Position numbers and translations under genes: made by a program
Notes under the pieces: model-generated
The model's database searches: none
The model's input: the letters and a program-made list of their open reading frames with translations, nothing else
What the model was told of the DNA's origin: nothing
In this document: piece after piece, positions 50,876 to 59,585 of the stretch
How the letters are laid out: each line of letters opens with the position of its first letter
Numbering within the stretch: position 1 is the first letter of the stretch
Source of the DNA: Ferruginibacter sp.
GTDB taxonomy: Bacteria > Bacteroidota > Bacteroidia > Chitinophagales > Chitinophagaceae
Direction of reading: 5' to 3'
DNA: 64,000 bases
Assembly (NCBI GenBank): GCA_019638525.1
Contig: JAHBTO010000001.1
Coordinates: forward strand, 682,001-746,000

Positions 50876-53230
50876 TTATTCCACTATCCTAAGTTTAGCA
50901 TAGTTAAGCATTATTTTCTTTTCGCCATTTAATTCAAAATGCACAGTAGCAATGGGATTATGTGCTGCGCCTTCCATCTTCATCACCTGGCCAAAGCCAA
51001 ATTTCATGTGCTCTACTTTTGCGCCTACTTGTAAATTGCTGGTATCGCTTGGGGTAAAATTTTCGGTAGGGGTATGTTCAACAGCTTTGGTGGTTGCCGG
51101 TTTTGTATAAAATGTTTCAGCCGGTTTTTTTGTGGGTGGGGCTCCGTATTGTTTTTCGGCACGGCGTGCCGCCTGCCATCCACTGTTGCCAAAATTTCTT
51201 TGCATACGATCATAAGCGTTACCTTGGTTCCAGCCATTACCGGTTGTAGCACCGCTGCCTGCATAACTTTTATCCAGATAGTTTTCAGGTATTTCTTCAA
51301 TAAACCGGCTGGGTTCATTTTGTTGTAACTGTCCAAACCTGTATCGGGCATTGGCATAGCTTAACCATAACCGTTGCTTAGCCCTTGTTATGGCTACATA
51401 AAATAACCGGCGTTCTTCTTCAAGTTCTTCCCTTGTATTAATGCTCATGGCGTTTGGAAAAAGTGTTTCTTCCAGCCCACCTACAAATACCACCGGAAAC
51501 TCAAGTCCTTTAGCTGCATGTATCGTCATTAGCTTTACCACATCATCATTTCCTTTATCATCATCTGCATCGGTTAACAAAACAATCTGTTGCAGGTAAG
51601 CGCCCAGGCTTTTATCACCCACTTCGCCGTCTTCAAGGTTTGATGGGGTTTCGGTAAACTCTTTAATGGAGTTTAATAACTCCTGTACGTTTTCGTAGCG
51701 GGCCAGGCCTTCGGTTGTTTTATCGTTAAAAAGTTCTTTTACAATATTTGTACTCTTGCCAATAATTACTGCCAGCTCATAAGCATTCTTTTTTTCCAGT
51801 TCGCTGCTAAACATTTTAATCATGTAGGCAAAACTGTTGAGGCTTTCATGCATATTACTTTTAAAGCCATACTTTTTAGCATTACTGATGATTTCCCACA
51901 TGGTAAGGTTATGTTCATTGGCAAATAAAACAGCTCTATCGATGGTGCTTTTGCCAATGCCCCTTGCGGGGAAATTGATTATACGCTTTAATGCTTCTTC
52001 GTCTTTGGGATTTACCACCAGCCTTAAGTAAGCAATAAAATCCTTTACCTCTTTACGCTGATAAAAACTTATGCCGCCATAAATGCGGTAAGCAATGCCC
52101 ATGCGGCGCAATGCTTCTTCAAAACTGCGGCTTTGTGCATTGGTGCGGTATAATATGGCAAAATCTTTGTTGAAATAATGGTTGCGTAGTTTCTGTTCCT
52201 GTATGGTATCTGCGGCCATCTTGCCTTCGTCGTTATCCGTAATGGTACGCACCAGTTTTATCTTTTCACCTTCATCGTTTACGGTAAATAATTTTTTTTC
52301 TATCTGGCCTTTGTTGTTTGCAATTATTTCGTTGGCTACATGCAGTATGTTTTGGGTGCTGCGGTAATTTTGTTCCAGTTTCACCACTTTCACTTCGTCG
52401 TAATCTTTTTGAAACTGCAATATGTTTTCAATAGTTGCACCTCTAAAACTGTAAATACTTTGTGCATCATCGCCCACAACACAAACGTTTTCGTGCATTG
52501 CGCCCAGCAGTTTTATTATCTCATATTGGGCGGGGTTGGTATCCTGGTATTCATCAATCAATATGTATTTAAATTTGCGCTGGTACTTACTTAATGCCTC
52601 GGGAAAGTTTTTTAGCAGGATATACATTTTTAAAAGCAGATCGTCAAAATCCATAGCGCCGTTTTTAAAACAGCGCTTCACATAAGCATCGTATACCTGC
52701 CCAATGGCGGGGCGGTTGGCACGGCTATCTTCTTGTTGCAGCGCCCAATCGTTATTATATTCTGCAGGGCCAATCAATGCATTTTTTGCTGATGAAATGC
52801 GGTTGTAAACCACGTTGGGTTTATATAGTTTATCATCTAAAGACAGTTCGTTGATAACGGTTTTTACCACACTTTTTGCATCATCGGTATCATAAATAGT
52901 AAAGTTTGATGGGTAGCCCAGTTTGCCTGCTTCGGCTCTTAATATCCTTGCAAATACACTGTGAAAAGTGCCAATGTATAAATTACGGGCTTCGGTATTA
53001 CCTAAAATGCGCTCTACCCTTTCTTTCATTTCGGCAGCAGCTTTGTTGGTAAAAGTTAATGCCAGTATATTAAAGCTGTCAACTTTATGTGCAGCCATTA
53101 AATGAGTGATACGTGTGGTGAGAACTTTTGTTTTACCGCTGCCGGCGCCGGCAATAATCATGATAGGACCGTTAACATGCGTTACCGCTTCTCGCTGTGG
53201 TTCATTCAGTTCATCTAAATAGTTCGTCAT
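50876..53230 (-). CDS. pcrA: ATP-dependent DNA helicase PcrA/UvrD
   Basis: 784 residues, SF1A helicase. Motif I is IIAGAGSGKTKVLTTR, Ia FTNKAAAEM, II ILIDEYQDTNPAQYE, III VVGDDAQSIYSFRGA, IV LEQNYRS, V VKLMTIHAAKGLEFPVVFV and VI RRLFYVAITRAKQ. The end carries a Tudor-like tail (LQVGAKVEHMKFGFGQVMKMEG) found in PcrA/UvrD. It unwinds 3'-5' in nucleotide excision and mismatch repair. No promoter match was found; the divergent recA gene is 770 bp away. Confidence 0.95.
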   Translation of the reverse strand: MTNYLDELNEPQREAVTHVNGPIMIIAGAGSGKTKVLTTRITHLMAAHKVDSFNILALTFTNKAAAEMKERVERILGNTEARNLYIGTFHSVFARILRAEAGKLGYPSNFTIYDTDDAKSVVKTVINELSLDDKLYKPNVVYNRISSAKNALIGPAEYNNDWALQQEDSRANRPAIGQVYDAYVKRCFKNGAMDFDDLLLKMYILLKNFPEALSKYQRKFKYILIDEYQDTNPAQYEIIKLLGAMHENVCVVGDDAQSIYSFRGATIENILQFQKDYDEVKVVKLEQNYRSTQNILHVANEIIANNKGQIEKKLFTVNDEGEKIKLVRTITDNDEGKMAADTIQEQKLRNHYFNKDFAILYRTNAQSRSFEEALRRMGIAYRIYGGISFYQRKEVKDFIAYLRLVVNPKDEEALKRIINFPARGIGKSTIDRAVLFANEHNLTMWEIISNAKKYGFKSNMHESLNSFAYMIKMFSSELEKKNAYELAVIIGKSTNIVKELFNDKTTEGLARYENVQELLNSIKEFTETPSNLEDGEVGDKSLGAYLQQIVLLTDADDDKGNDDVVKLMTIHAAKGLEFPVVFVGGLEETLFPNAMSINTREELEEERRLFYVAITRAKQRLWLSYANARYRFGQLQQNEPSRFIEEIPENYLDKSYAGSGATTGNGWNQGNAYDRMQRNFGNSGWQAARRAEKQYGAPPTKKPAETFYTKPATTKAVEHTPTENFTPSDTSNLQVGAKVEHMKFGFGQVMKMEGAAHNPIATVHFELNGEKKIMLNYAKLRIVE

Positions 53231-53774
53231 GTGGCGAAGTTACGAATTGGATATTGCAGGAAATTGTATGTGAGGAAATAAATATGAGGATAAATGGATA
53301 CAGCAGTTGTTATAATCGGTTAAAAATGTAAACAACATTTTAAACTGTAGATTGTAATTTAAAAAGTTTAATTACTATGATTGCATTTGCTAAAAAGTAT
53401 TACCACTAAATAAGTTTATCATGCTGTGCAAAAATTTTTTTACTTTCATTTAAATGAATAGTGAAAAGAAATTTGGGGGAATTGATTTCCGGTAAATTAT
53501 TAAATACGTATTTTTTTAAAGCGGTGTTAGATGTGTTTATTTCTAAAAAAATTTTTTTAAAACTTAGCATACATATTATAAATACATATCCTGTTTTACG
53601 CTTTTATTAAACTTTATTTTAATAAAGAGGTCAAAAAAGGGTGTTTTAACCCAAAAAATTACCAGTTTGTGGTATTGTTTTGTTCATCAAACTGTCTTCT
53701 ATTTGTTTAAGAATTAATTAAAACGTTAGCCTTACTGAAAACCATAAAAATATTAGGCCCGTTTTACGACCGAA

Positions 53775-53864
53775 CCTTTTTGAGAACAAAGGAATTTTCC
53801 TTTGTGGATTTTTCTCATGCTTGAACACATCCCCGTCCCGTTTCTTCGGGATGGGCTTTTTTTT
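53775..53864 (+). ncRNA. Candidate small RNA or 5' regulatory RNA ending in a strong terminator
   Basis: Hairpin 1: ACAAAGGAA (53786-53794) and TTCCTTTGT (53797-53805), flanked by GAGA/TCTC. Hairpin 2: CCGTCCCG, loop TTTCTT, CGGGATGG (one G-T pair) then eight T, a textbook terminator that ends at 53864, 70 bp before the recA -7 box. With no gene upstream on this strand, the terminator implies a short non-coding transcript. The 5' end and promoter are not located and I cannot match it to a known family. Confidence 0.5.
53831..53864 (+). terminator. Terminator of the candidate RNA before recA
   Basis: An 8-bp GC-rich stem with one G-T pair, 6-nt loop and U8 tail. It is stronger than most terminators in the window. 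Confidence 0.8.
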
Positions 53865-53934
53865 GAAAAAACCACCAGCTAAATAAATTATCAAAAAAAT
53901 ACTAAATTAATTAGTGTTAATAAAATTAAAACAT

Positions 53935-53942
53935 TATCTTTG
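53935..53942 (+). promoter_or_regulatory. -7 box TATCTTTG of recA
   Basis: An exact TAnnTTTG match 58 nt before the recA ATG. No LexA-like inverted repeat was noticed around it. Confidence 0.5.
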
Positions 53943-54000
53943 GTTCCGAATTTACATTTACAACGCAAAACACAGATACAACAATTAAAAAATTCAAACA

Positions 54001-55014
54001 ATGAGCAAGACAGACAATTTAGAAAGATCGGAAAAGTTTAAGGCCCTTAAATTAACAATGGAAAAGATTGATAAGGATTTTGGAAAAGGATCGGTAATGA
54101 TGATGAATGAAAGAGTTGAAGAAGAACAATCGGTTATTTCAACCGGATCAATCGGTTTGGATATGGCCCTTGGAATTGGCGGCTTGCCAAAAGGAAGAAT
54201 AATTGAAATATACGGGCCCGAATCGAGTGGTAAAACAACCATTGCCATACATGTAATTGCCGAAGCGCAAAAGAAAGGTGGAATGTGCGCTTTTATAGAT
54301 GCAGAGCATGCATTTGACAGCGTATATGCAAAAAAACTGGGTGTTGATATTGATAACTTGCTTATATCGCAGCCCGATTATGGTGAACAGGCTTTGGAAA
54401 TAGCCGACCGCTTAATACTTTCAGGCGCTTTGGATGTGGTAGTGATAGATTCGGTAGCAGCCCTGGTACCCAAGAGTGAACTGGAAGGCGAAATGGGTGA
54501 TAGTAAAATGGGCTTACACGCCAGGCTAATGAGCCAGGCTTTGCGAAAATTAACAGCCACTATTTCTAAAACCAACAGTTGCTGCATTTTTATTAACCAG
54601 CTAAGGGAGAAAATAGGCGTAATGTTTGGCAACCCCGAAACCACTACCGGCGGTAATGCCTTAAAATTTTATGCTTCTGTAAGGCTAGATATACGTCGTA
54701 TGTCAACCATAAAAGATGGAGATAATGCTATTGGCAACCATGTAAAAGTAAAAGTAGTTAAAAATAAGGTGGCCCCTCCGTTCAGGCAGGCCGAGTTTGA
54801 TATTGTTTACGGAGAGGGTATTTCTAAAGTTGGCGAAATTATTGACTTAGGGGTTGAACTGGGAATTGTACAAAAAAGCGGAAGTTGGTTTAGTTACAAT
54901 GGAGACAAACTTGGCCAGGGTCGTGAATCGGTTAAACAACTGATGATTGATAATCCCGAAATGGCAAACGAAATTGAAACTAAAATAAGAGAAAAAATTA
55001 AAGAATCTCAATAG
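54001..55014 (+). CDS. recA: Recombinase RecA
   Basis: 337 residues. Walker [17 protein letters not shown], then [29 protein letters not shown] (Walker B), loop 2 [37 protein letters not shown], all RecA hallmarks. The N-terminal [34 protein letters not shown] is also standard. It promotes homologous strand exchange and co-protease activity. It has its own promoter and terminator. Confidence 0.97.
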   Translation: MSKTDNLERSEKFKALKLTMEKIDKDFGKGSVMMMNERVEEEQSVISTGSIGLDMALGIGGLPKGRIIEIYGPESSGKTTIAIHVIAEAQKKGGMCAFIDAEHAFDSVYAKKLGVDIDNLLISQPDYGEQALEIADRLILSGALDVVVIDSVAALVPKSELEGEMGDSKMGLHARLMSQALRKLTATISKTNSCCIFINQLREKIGVMFGNPETTTGGNALKFYASVRLDIRRMSTIKDGDNAIGNHVKVKVVKNKVAPPFRQAEFDIVYGEGISKVGEIIDLGVELGIVQKSGSWFSYNGDKLGQGRESVKQLMIDNPEMANEIETKIREKIKESQ

Positions 55015-55054
55015 TGCATTAAGACAAATATTTTAGGGGGTTAGTAAATATAAT

Positions 55055-55086
55055 GCCATTGCAATAAAAACGCAATGGCTTTTTTT
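55055..55086 (+). terminator. Terminator of recA, overlapping the next open frame
   Basis: GCCATTGC, loop of 9 nt, GCAATGGC (perfect 8 bp) and seven T. The right arm contains an in-frame ATG (55075) of the following EamA frame, so that ATG is not the start. Confidence 0.85.
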
Positions 55087-56028
55087 ATGCTTATTTTTAC
55101 AGTTCAAAATTTAAAGTTGAACAAAAAAATTTCAGCTCACCTGGCGCTGGCTTTTGCAAATCTTTTTTTTGCCATAAACCTTACGGCTGTAAAACACCTT
55201 ACTAATAATGCTCTGGTAAAACCATTTGGATTAAATGTGGTTAGGGTGGCTGTTACTTTAGTATTGTTCTGGATATTGTTTTTATTTAAACCGGGTAATA
55301 CAAAAGTTGATAAAAAAGACTGGTTAAGGCTTGTGTTGTGTGCAATAACAGGTATTGCTATTAACCAGTTGTTTTTTTTAAAAGGCCTTTCGCTTACTTA
55401 CCCTATACATGCGGCTTTACTTTTATTAATAACCCCTATACTGATTGTATTTATTGCTGCCTGGATTTTAAAAGAGCGGATTGGGCTTTTGAAAATATTA
55501 GGATTGGTATTAGGTGTTGCAGGCGCCCTGGTATTAATTGTAGCCAAAGAAACATCCGGCAATGCCGATAATATTTTATTGGGCGATGTACTGATTATCA
55601 TTAATGCTGTTTCGTACACTATTTATTTTGTTATTGTAAAACCATTAATGCAGAAATACGAACCTGTAATTATTTTAAGATGGGTGTTTACTACGGGGTT
55701 AATATTTGTGCTGCCTTTTGGCTGGACAGAATTTATTGAGATACCATGGAATCAATATAACAATATTGATATTTTAAGCATGGTGCTAATTGTTTTTACC
55801 GGTACGTTCCTTGCGTATCTTTTTAATTTGTATGGTATAAAAAATCTTGGCGCCTCCATGGCTGGTTTTTATATTTATTCGCAACCGGTTTTTGCTGCTT
55901 TAATTGCCATGTTATTTTTGCACGAACAACTTTCAACTTATAAAATTATGGCTGCGGTTCTTATTTTTGCAGGAGTTTACCTGGCAAACCTGCAAAATAA
56001 AAATAATGCTGTTGTAAAAAAAGAGTGA
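55087..56028 (+). CDS. EamA/DMT family transporter
   Basis: About 313 residues with ten hydrophobic segments in two EamA repeats (LALAFANLFFAINLTAVKHL ... LLKILGLVLGVAGALVLIVAK and LLGDVLIIINAVSYTIYFVIVKPL ... MAAVLIFAGVYLANLQ). A drug/metabolite transporter of unknown substrate. ATG 55075 lies inside the recA terminator stem; ATG 55087 follows the T run directly, and a TTG at 55117 (MNKKISAHLALAF) is also plausible in this TTG-rich genome. The promoter must lie within or after the terminator; none is clear. Confidence 0.82.
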   Translation: MLIFTVQNLKLNKKISAHLALAFANLFFAINLTAVKHLTNNALVKPFGLNVVRVAVTLVLFWILFLFKPGNTKVDKKDWLRLVLCAITGIAINQLFFLKGLSLTYPIHAALLLLITPILIVFIAAWILKERIGLLKILGLVLGVAGALVLIVAKETSGNADNILLGDVLIIINAVSYTIYFVIVKPLMQKYEPVIILRWVFTTGLIFVLPFGWTEFIEIPWNQYNNIDILSMVLIVFTGTFLAYLFNLYGIKNLGASMAGFYIYSQPVFAALIAMLFLHEQLSTYKIMAAVLIFAGVYLANLQNKNNAVVKKE

Positions 56029-56119
56029 CACTTACAAACCAAATCATCACTTTTATAAAATAATTTTTTGAGCGATTAAACAGATTTTTGTTACTAATAC
56101 AAAACAATTTTTTTATACA

Positions 56120-56761
56120 CTATTTGCATTCGTTATACAGTTTAATTAATTTTTTAAAACTGTAAATCCTGTAATCAAGAAGCAGCCATGTTTCTTTTGA
56201 AATTGAAGGGCAATCTTCCATTGCTAATTTCAGTTGGTTAACAAATGCCCTTTGCACTTCAATATGTGTTATTGCATCCTGGCCACGGGCATAAAAATAA
56301 TCATATCCTGTACTACCACCGGCCAAAGCATAGTTTACATATAATTGTATGGGGAGCGAATCTTTGGGCGTTTTAATAAAATAATACTGTTGTTCATTTG
56401 CATCCATACAAAAATATAGATTCATTTTTGGGGTGTTATATACTTCTGAAAGAATAAGCACTGTATCAATTTGGTAGGTAATATATTTATACCTTTCCAA
56501 AAATTCCAGGTTATCAATATAAGTATTTAGCTTACAGGGCAGCACCAGGCTGCCTTTATATTTTTTTAAATGGGCTGTTTTTACATCAGCGGCATTTACT
56601 ACCAAATTCTGCTTTCCCTTTGCACTAACTACAAAATGTTTATCCTTCAATACAATTTTTCCGTACACTGTGTCTCCGCTGTTTTTTATGATAAAATCTT
56701 TCTTTTGTGCAAAACAAATCATGGAAAACAGGCTATATACAATTAAAAAAAGAAACCTCAT
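56120..56761 (-). CDS. Hypothetical secreted protein, 213 residues
   Basis: Signal peptide MRFLFLIVYSLFSMICFAQ, then KKDFIIKNSGDTVYGKIVLKDKHFVV, a short beta-rich start seen in many uncharacterised Bacteroidota proteins, followed by an alpha/beta remainder with no catalytic motif I recognise. It has no lipobox. It is a single gene with no clear -7 box. Function unknown. Confidence 0.65.
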   Translation of the reverse strand: MRFLFLIVYSLFSMICFAQKKDFIIKNSGDTVYGKIVLKDKHFVVSAKGKQNLVVNAADVKTAHLKKYKGSLVLPCKLNTYIDNLEFLERYKYITYQIDTVLILSEVYNTPKMNLYFCMDANEQQYYFIKTPKDSLPIQLYVNYALAGGSTGYDYFYARGQDAITHIEVQRAFVNQLKLAMEDCPSISKETWLLLDYRIYSFKKLIKLYNECK

Positions 56762-56870
56762 AAAAAAATTTAATTAAAATATTCAATATCATTTTTTTGA
56801 AGATATTGGAGTATTAATAATACATACGAAACAAAACACAGTTTGGTTGTGTAACGATTTTTAAACGAAT

Positions 56871-56898
56871 AAAAAAACAGCAGGCTTACTACTCTGCT
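56871..56898 (-). terminator. Probable terminator of sixA
   Basis: AGCAG and CTGCT with a 10-nt loop, followed on the minus strand by seven T, 78 bp after the sixA stop. The stem is short. Confidence 0.45.
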
Positions 56899-56975
56899 TT
56901 CATTAAAATATTAAACAGTTAATTAAAGTAAGCTTTGTATCAACAGGGATGAGGATTAGTTTTAAATTAATACTT

Positions 56976-57470
56976 TTATAGTGCAAGTTTAGGATAATCA
57001 AAAAACAGGAAATTCTTTTTAGCTTTTATAAAGTCTTTCCACTGTTCTATATCGGCTTCCACGGCAAATATTCCGCAGGTGGGCATATTATTAATATTCA
57101 CCTTTTCATGCAGACTGTTTACAAAATAAGTAATACCAGGGTTATGAGAAAAAATTGCTACCGTGTGCAAATCATTTGGTAAGGCTGCAATTACATCATA
57201 AAATACATTTGCAGGGGCATGATACAGCGCCGAAATGAAAATTACTTTTTCTACAGGTGCTTCATATATGGTAGCAAAGGCTTCGGCAGTTTGTTTGGCA
57301 CGTTTTGCAGGGCTTGCCACAAAAGCATCTATATGTTTTTGTTGTTTTAATAAGCGTTCAGCCATCAGGGGAGCATCTTTTTTTCCCCGTTCGTTTAATG
57401 GCCTTTCAAAATCGTTGCCATAAAAGGTTTGGTCGCTCTTGGCATGCCTTATAATAAAAACCTTTTTCAC
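56976..57470 (-). CDS. sixA: SixA-type histidine phosphatase
   Basis: 164 residues. The RHG-family signature is here FIIRHAKSDQ (RHA, as in SixA), with ERPLNERGKKDAPLMAERL and VAIFSHNPGITYF providing the second catalytic His. SixA removes phosphate from phospho-His proteins such as HPt domains; broader phosphatase activity is possible. The start is GTG (57470). It is divergent from the phytase-like gene. Confidence 0.85.
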   Translation of the reverse strand: MKKVFIIRHAKSDQTFYGNDFERPLNERGKKDAPLMAERLLKQQKHIDAFVASPAKRAKQTAEAFATIYEAPVEKVIFISALYHAPANVFYDVIAALPNDLHTVAIFSHNPGITYFVNSLHEKVNINNMPTCGIFAVEADIEQWKDFIKAKKNFLFFDYPKLAL

Positions 57471-57557
57471 CAGTATGTTTTTATAAAAGTATAAAATAAT
57501 TTTACAAACAGGTAATTGTACATTTATCTTTTGCAGCTTCTTTAACTAATTATCTAT

Positions 57558-58709
57558 ATGAAAAAATTAAGCAGTCGTTTTTTCTTAATCATTGCTACCT
57601 CTGTTTTGTTGTTATCATGCACTACCTCTAAAAAAATATTGCATAGTGCTGTAACAATAAGCAGCATAAAATTTTTAAACGCTTATGAAATACCTTATAA
57701 CATGCAGTATAAAAATACTACTGTAGGCGGATTGTCGGGTATTGATTACGATGCAGGCGAAAATGTTTATTATTTTATTTGCGACGATAGAAGCGATATT
57801 GATGCAGCCCGTTTTTATACTGCCCGGATTGTTTTAAACAATTATAAAATTGACAGTCTTGTTTTTACAGGTGTGCACAATTTGCTTCAAAGCAATGGGC
57901 TGGCTTATCCTAATAAAAAACAAAACAAATTGCAGGTAACCGATCCTGAAGCAATGCGCTATAATCCAAAAACAAAAACGTTGGTTTGGAGCAGCGAAGG
58001 TGAAAGGATTGTAATGCCGGGCGATACGGTTTTGATAAACCCATCGGTTACAAATATGCAAACCAACGGTAAGTTTATTAATAGTTTCCAGCTTCCTGCA
58101 AACATGCACATGCAGGCAGTTGAAAAAGGCCCAAGAAGAAACGGCGTTTTTGAAGGCCTTGCTTATGCAGATAATTATAAAACGCTTTATGTAAGTGTAG
58201 AAGAACCATTATACGAAGATGGCCCAAGAGCAGAGGTTGTTGATAACAATGCTTTAATCCGTATTAATAAATTTAACACAGCCACAAAAAAAGCAGTTGC
58301 GCAATATGCTTATAAACTTGATGCGGTTGCTTATGAAGCAAAACCTTCTAATGCATTTAAGGTAAACGGTATATCAGATATTATGAGCCTGGGTAATAAT
58401 AAACTGCTTGTTATTGAAAGATCGTATTCAACCGGCAGGCTTCCCTGCACTATTAAAGTATTTATTGCTAACCTTAATGCAGCAACTGATGTAACCGGTA
58501 TTACACTTACAAACAACAAAAATTTTATACCGGTTAATAAAACGTTGCTGTTGAATATGGACAGCCTGGGTATTTATACTGATAATATTGAAGGCGTAAC
58601 TTATGGGCCTGTTTTACCTAACGGAAAAAAATCTTTACTGTTTATTGCAGATAATAATTTTAACCCGCTTGAAAAAGCACAATTATTGCTATTTGAAATA
58701 ATAGAATAA
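57558..58709 (+). CDS. Phytase-like / esterase-like lipoprotein
   Basis: 383 residues. Signal peptide with lipobox LLLSCTTS (Cys21). The phytase-like domain shows TTVGGLSGIDYDAGENVYYFICDDRS, KLQVTDPEAMRYNPKTKTLVWSSEGER, NGVFEGLAYADNYKTLYVSVEEPLYEDG and DNIEGVTYGP, a beta-propeller with acidic loops. Such proteins may be phosphoesterases. Probably outer-membrane or periplasmic. It is followed 54 bp later by an S1/P1 nuclease on the same strand. Confidence 0.8.
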   Translation: MKKLSSRFFLIIATSVLLLSCTTSKKILHSAVTISSIKFLNAYEIPYNMQYKNTTVGGLSGIDYDAGENVYYFICDDRSDIDAARFYTARIVLNNYKIDSLVFTGVHNLLQSNGLAYPNKKQNKLQVTDPEAMRYNPKTKTLVWSSEGERIVMPGDTVLINPSVTNMQTNGKFINSFQLPANMHMQAVEKGPRRNGVFEGLAYADNYKTLYVSVEEPLYEDGPRAEVVDNNALIRINKFNTATKKAVAQYAYKLDAVAYEAKPSNAFKVNGISDIMSLGNNKLLVIERSYSTGRLPCTIKVFIANLNAATDVTGITLTNNKNFIPVNKTLLLNMDSLGIYTDNIEGVTYGPVLPNGKKSLLFIADNNFNPLEKAQLLLFEIIE

Positions 58710-58739
58710 CAGTAGCAGAGGCGCTATACAAAACTTCAG

Positions 58740-58747
58740 TAGATTTG
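58740..58747 (+). promoter_or_regulatory. -7 box TAGATTTG of the S1/P1 nuclease gene
   Basis: An exact TAnnTTTG match 16 nt before ATG 58764, so this gene may be transcribed separately from the phytase-like gene. Confidence 0.45.
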
Positions 58748-58763
58748 GTAATAATTTATTAAG

Positions 58764-59555
58764 ATGAAGAACAAGATTAAAAAACTTATTTTACTTAGTT
58801 TGTTTATGTATGCACCATTTAGCAGTATGGCTTGGGGTGTTTTGGGTCACCGTATCATTGGGCAAATAGCCGATTGTTATCTTACAAAAAAAACCAGGAA
58901 AGAGATTTATAAAATATTAGGAAACGAATCGGTGGCTATAACAAGTAACTGGCCCGATTTTATAAAATCAGATCCAACCTATTCATACCTGAGCCCGTGG
59001 CATTATATAAACTTAAAGGCAGGGCTTACCGAAACAGAGTTAAAAGCATACCTGGCAACAGATTCGGCCACCGATGCTTACACTAAACTTAACTGGCTTA
59101 CACAGCAATTAAAAAACAAAGATCTTGAACAAGATAAAAAAGTTTTGTACTTGCGCCTTGTTATACATATTGTTGGCGATTTACACCAGCCCTTACACGT
59201 TGGGCGGCATGAAGATTTGGGAGGAAATAAAATAAGGATAACATGGTTTAAAGAACCTTATAACCTGCACCAGGTTTGGGATGAGCAGCTGATAGATTTT
59301 CAGCAATTAAGTTATACCGAGTATGCTGCCGCCATTAACTACACTACAAAAGAACAACGCAAGCTTTGGCATGCCGAAACTGTGAGCGACTGGATTTGGC
59401 AGTCGTACCAACTGGCCGAAAAAATTTATTCTGATATTAAGCCTGATGAAAAATTAAGCTACCAATATAATTTTAAATACATAGCCAGCGTAAACGAACA
59501 GTTGCTTAAAGGTGGTGTACGATTAGCGGGGCTGTTGAATGAAATTTTTAGTTAA
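58764..59555 (+). CDS. S1/P1 family nuclease
   Basis: 263 residues. Signal peptide MKNKIKKLILLSLFMYAPFSSMA; the mature protein begins WGVLGHRIIGQIA, where the N-terminal Trp binds zinc as in P1 nuclease. Further zinc ligands lie in SPWHYINLK, VIHIVGDLHQPLHVGRHEDLGGN and LHQVWDEQLI. These trinuclear-zinc enzymes cut single-stranded DNA and RNA and remove 3'-phosphates in the periplasm. Convergent with purF. Confidence 0.9.
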   Translation: MKNKIKKLILLSLFMYAPFSSMAWGVLGHRIIGQIADCYLTKKTRKEIYKILGNESVAITSNWPDFIKSDPTYSYLSPWHYINLKAGLTETELKAYLATDSATDAYTKLNWLTQQLKNKDLEQDKKVLYLRLVIHIVGDLHQPLHVGRHEDLGGNKIRITWFKEPYNLHQVWDEQLIDFQQLSYTEYAAAINYTTKEQRKLWHAETVSDWIWQSYQLAEKIYSDIKPDEKLSYQYNFKYIASVNEQLLKGGVRLAGLLNEIFS

Positions 59556-59585
59556 AGATATAACTGATAAATTTTGTTGCAGGGT

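Larger units (their letters stand above)
53231..54000. other. 770-bp intergenic region between pcrA and recA
   Basis: AT-rich, with no convincing coding frame. It holds a short hairpin GGGTG-TTTTAACCC near 53639-53652, the two-hairpin candidate RNA at 53775-53864 and the recA -7 box at 53935. The rest (53240-53630) shows only short direct A/T runs. Confidence 0.6.

Noticed and set aside
53817..53882. 21-codon frame MLEHIPVPFLRDG... before recA
   Set aside because: It runs through the terminator stem and U run, which explains the base pattern better than coding.
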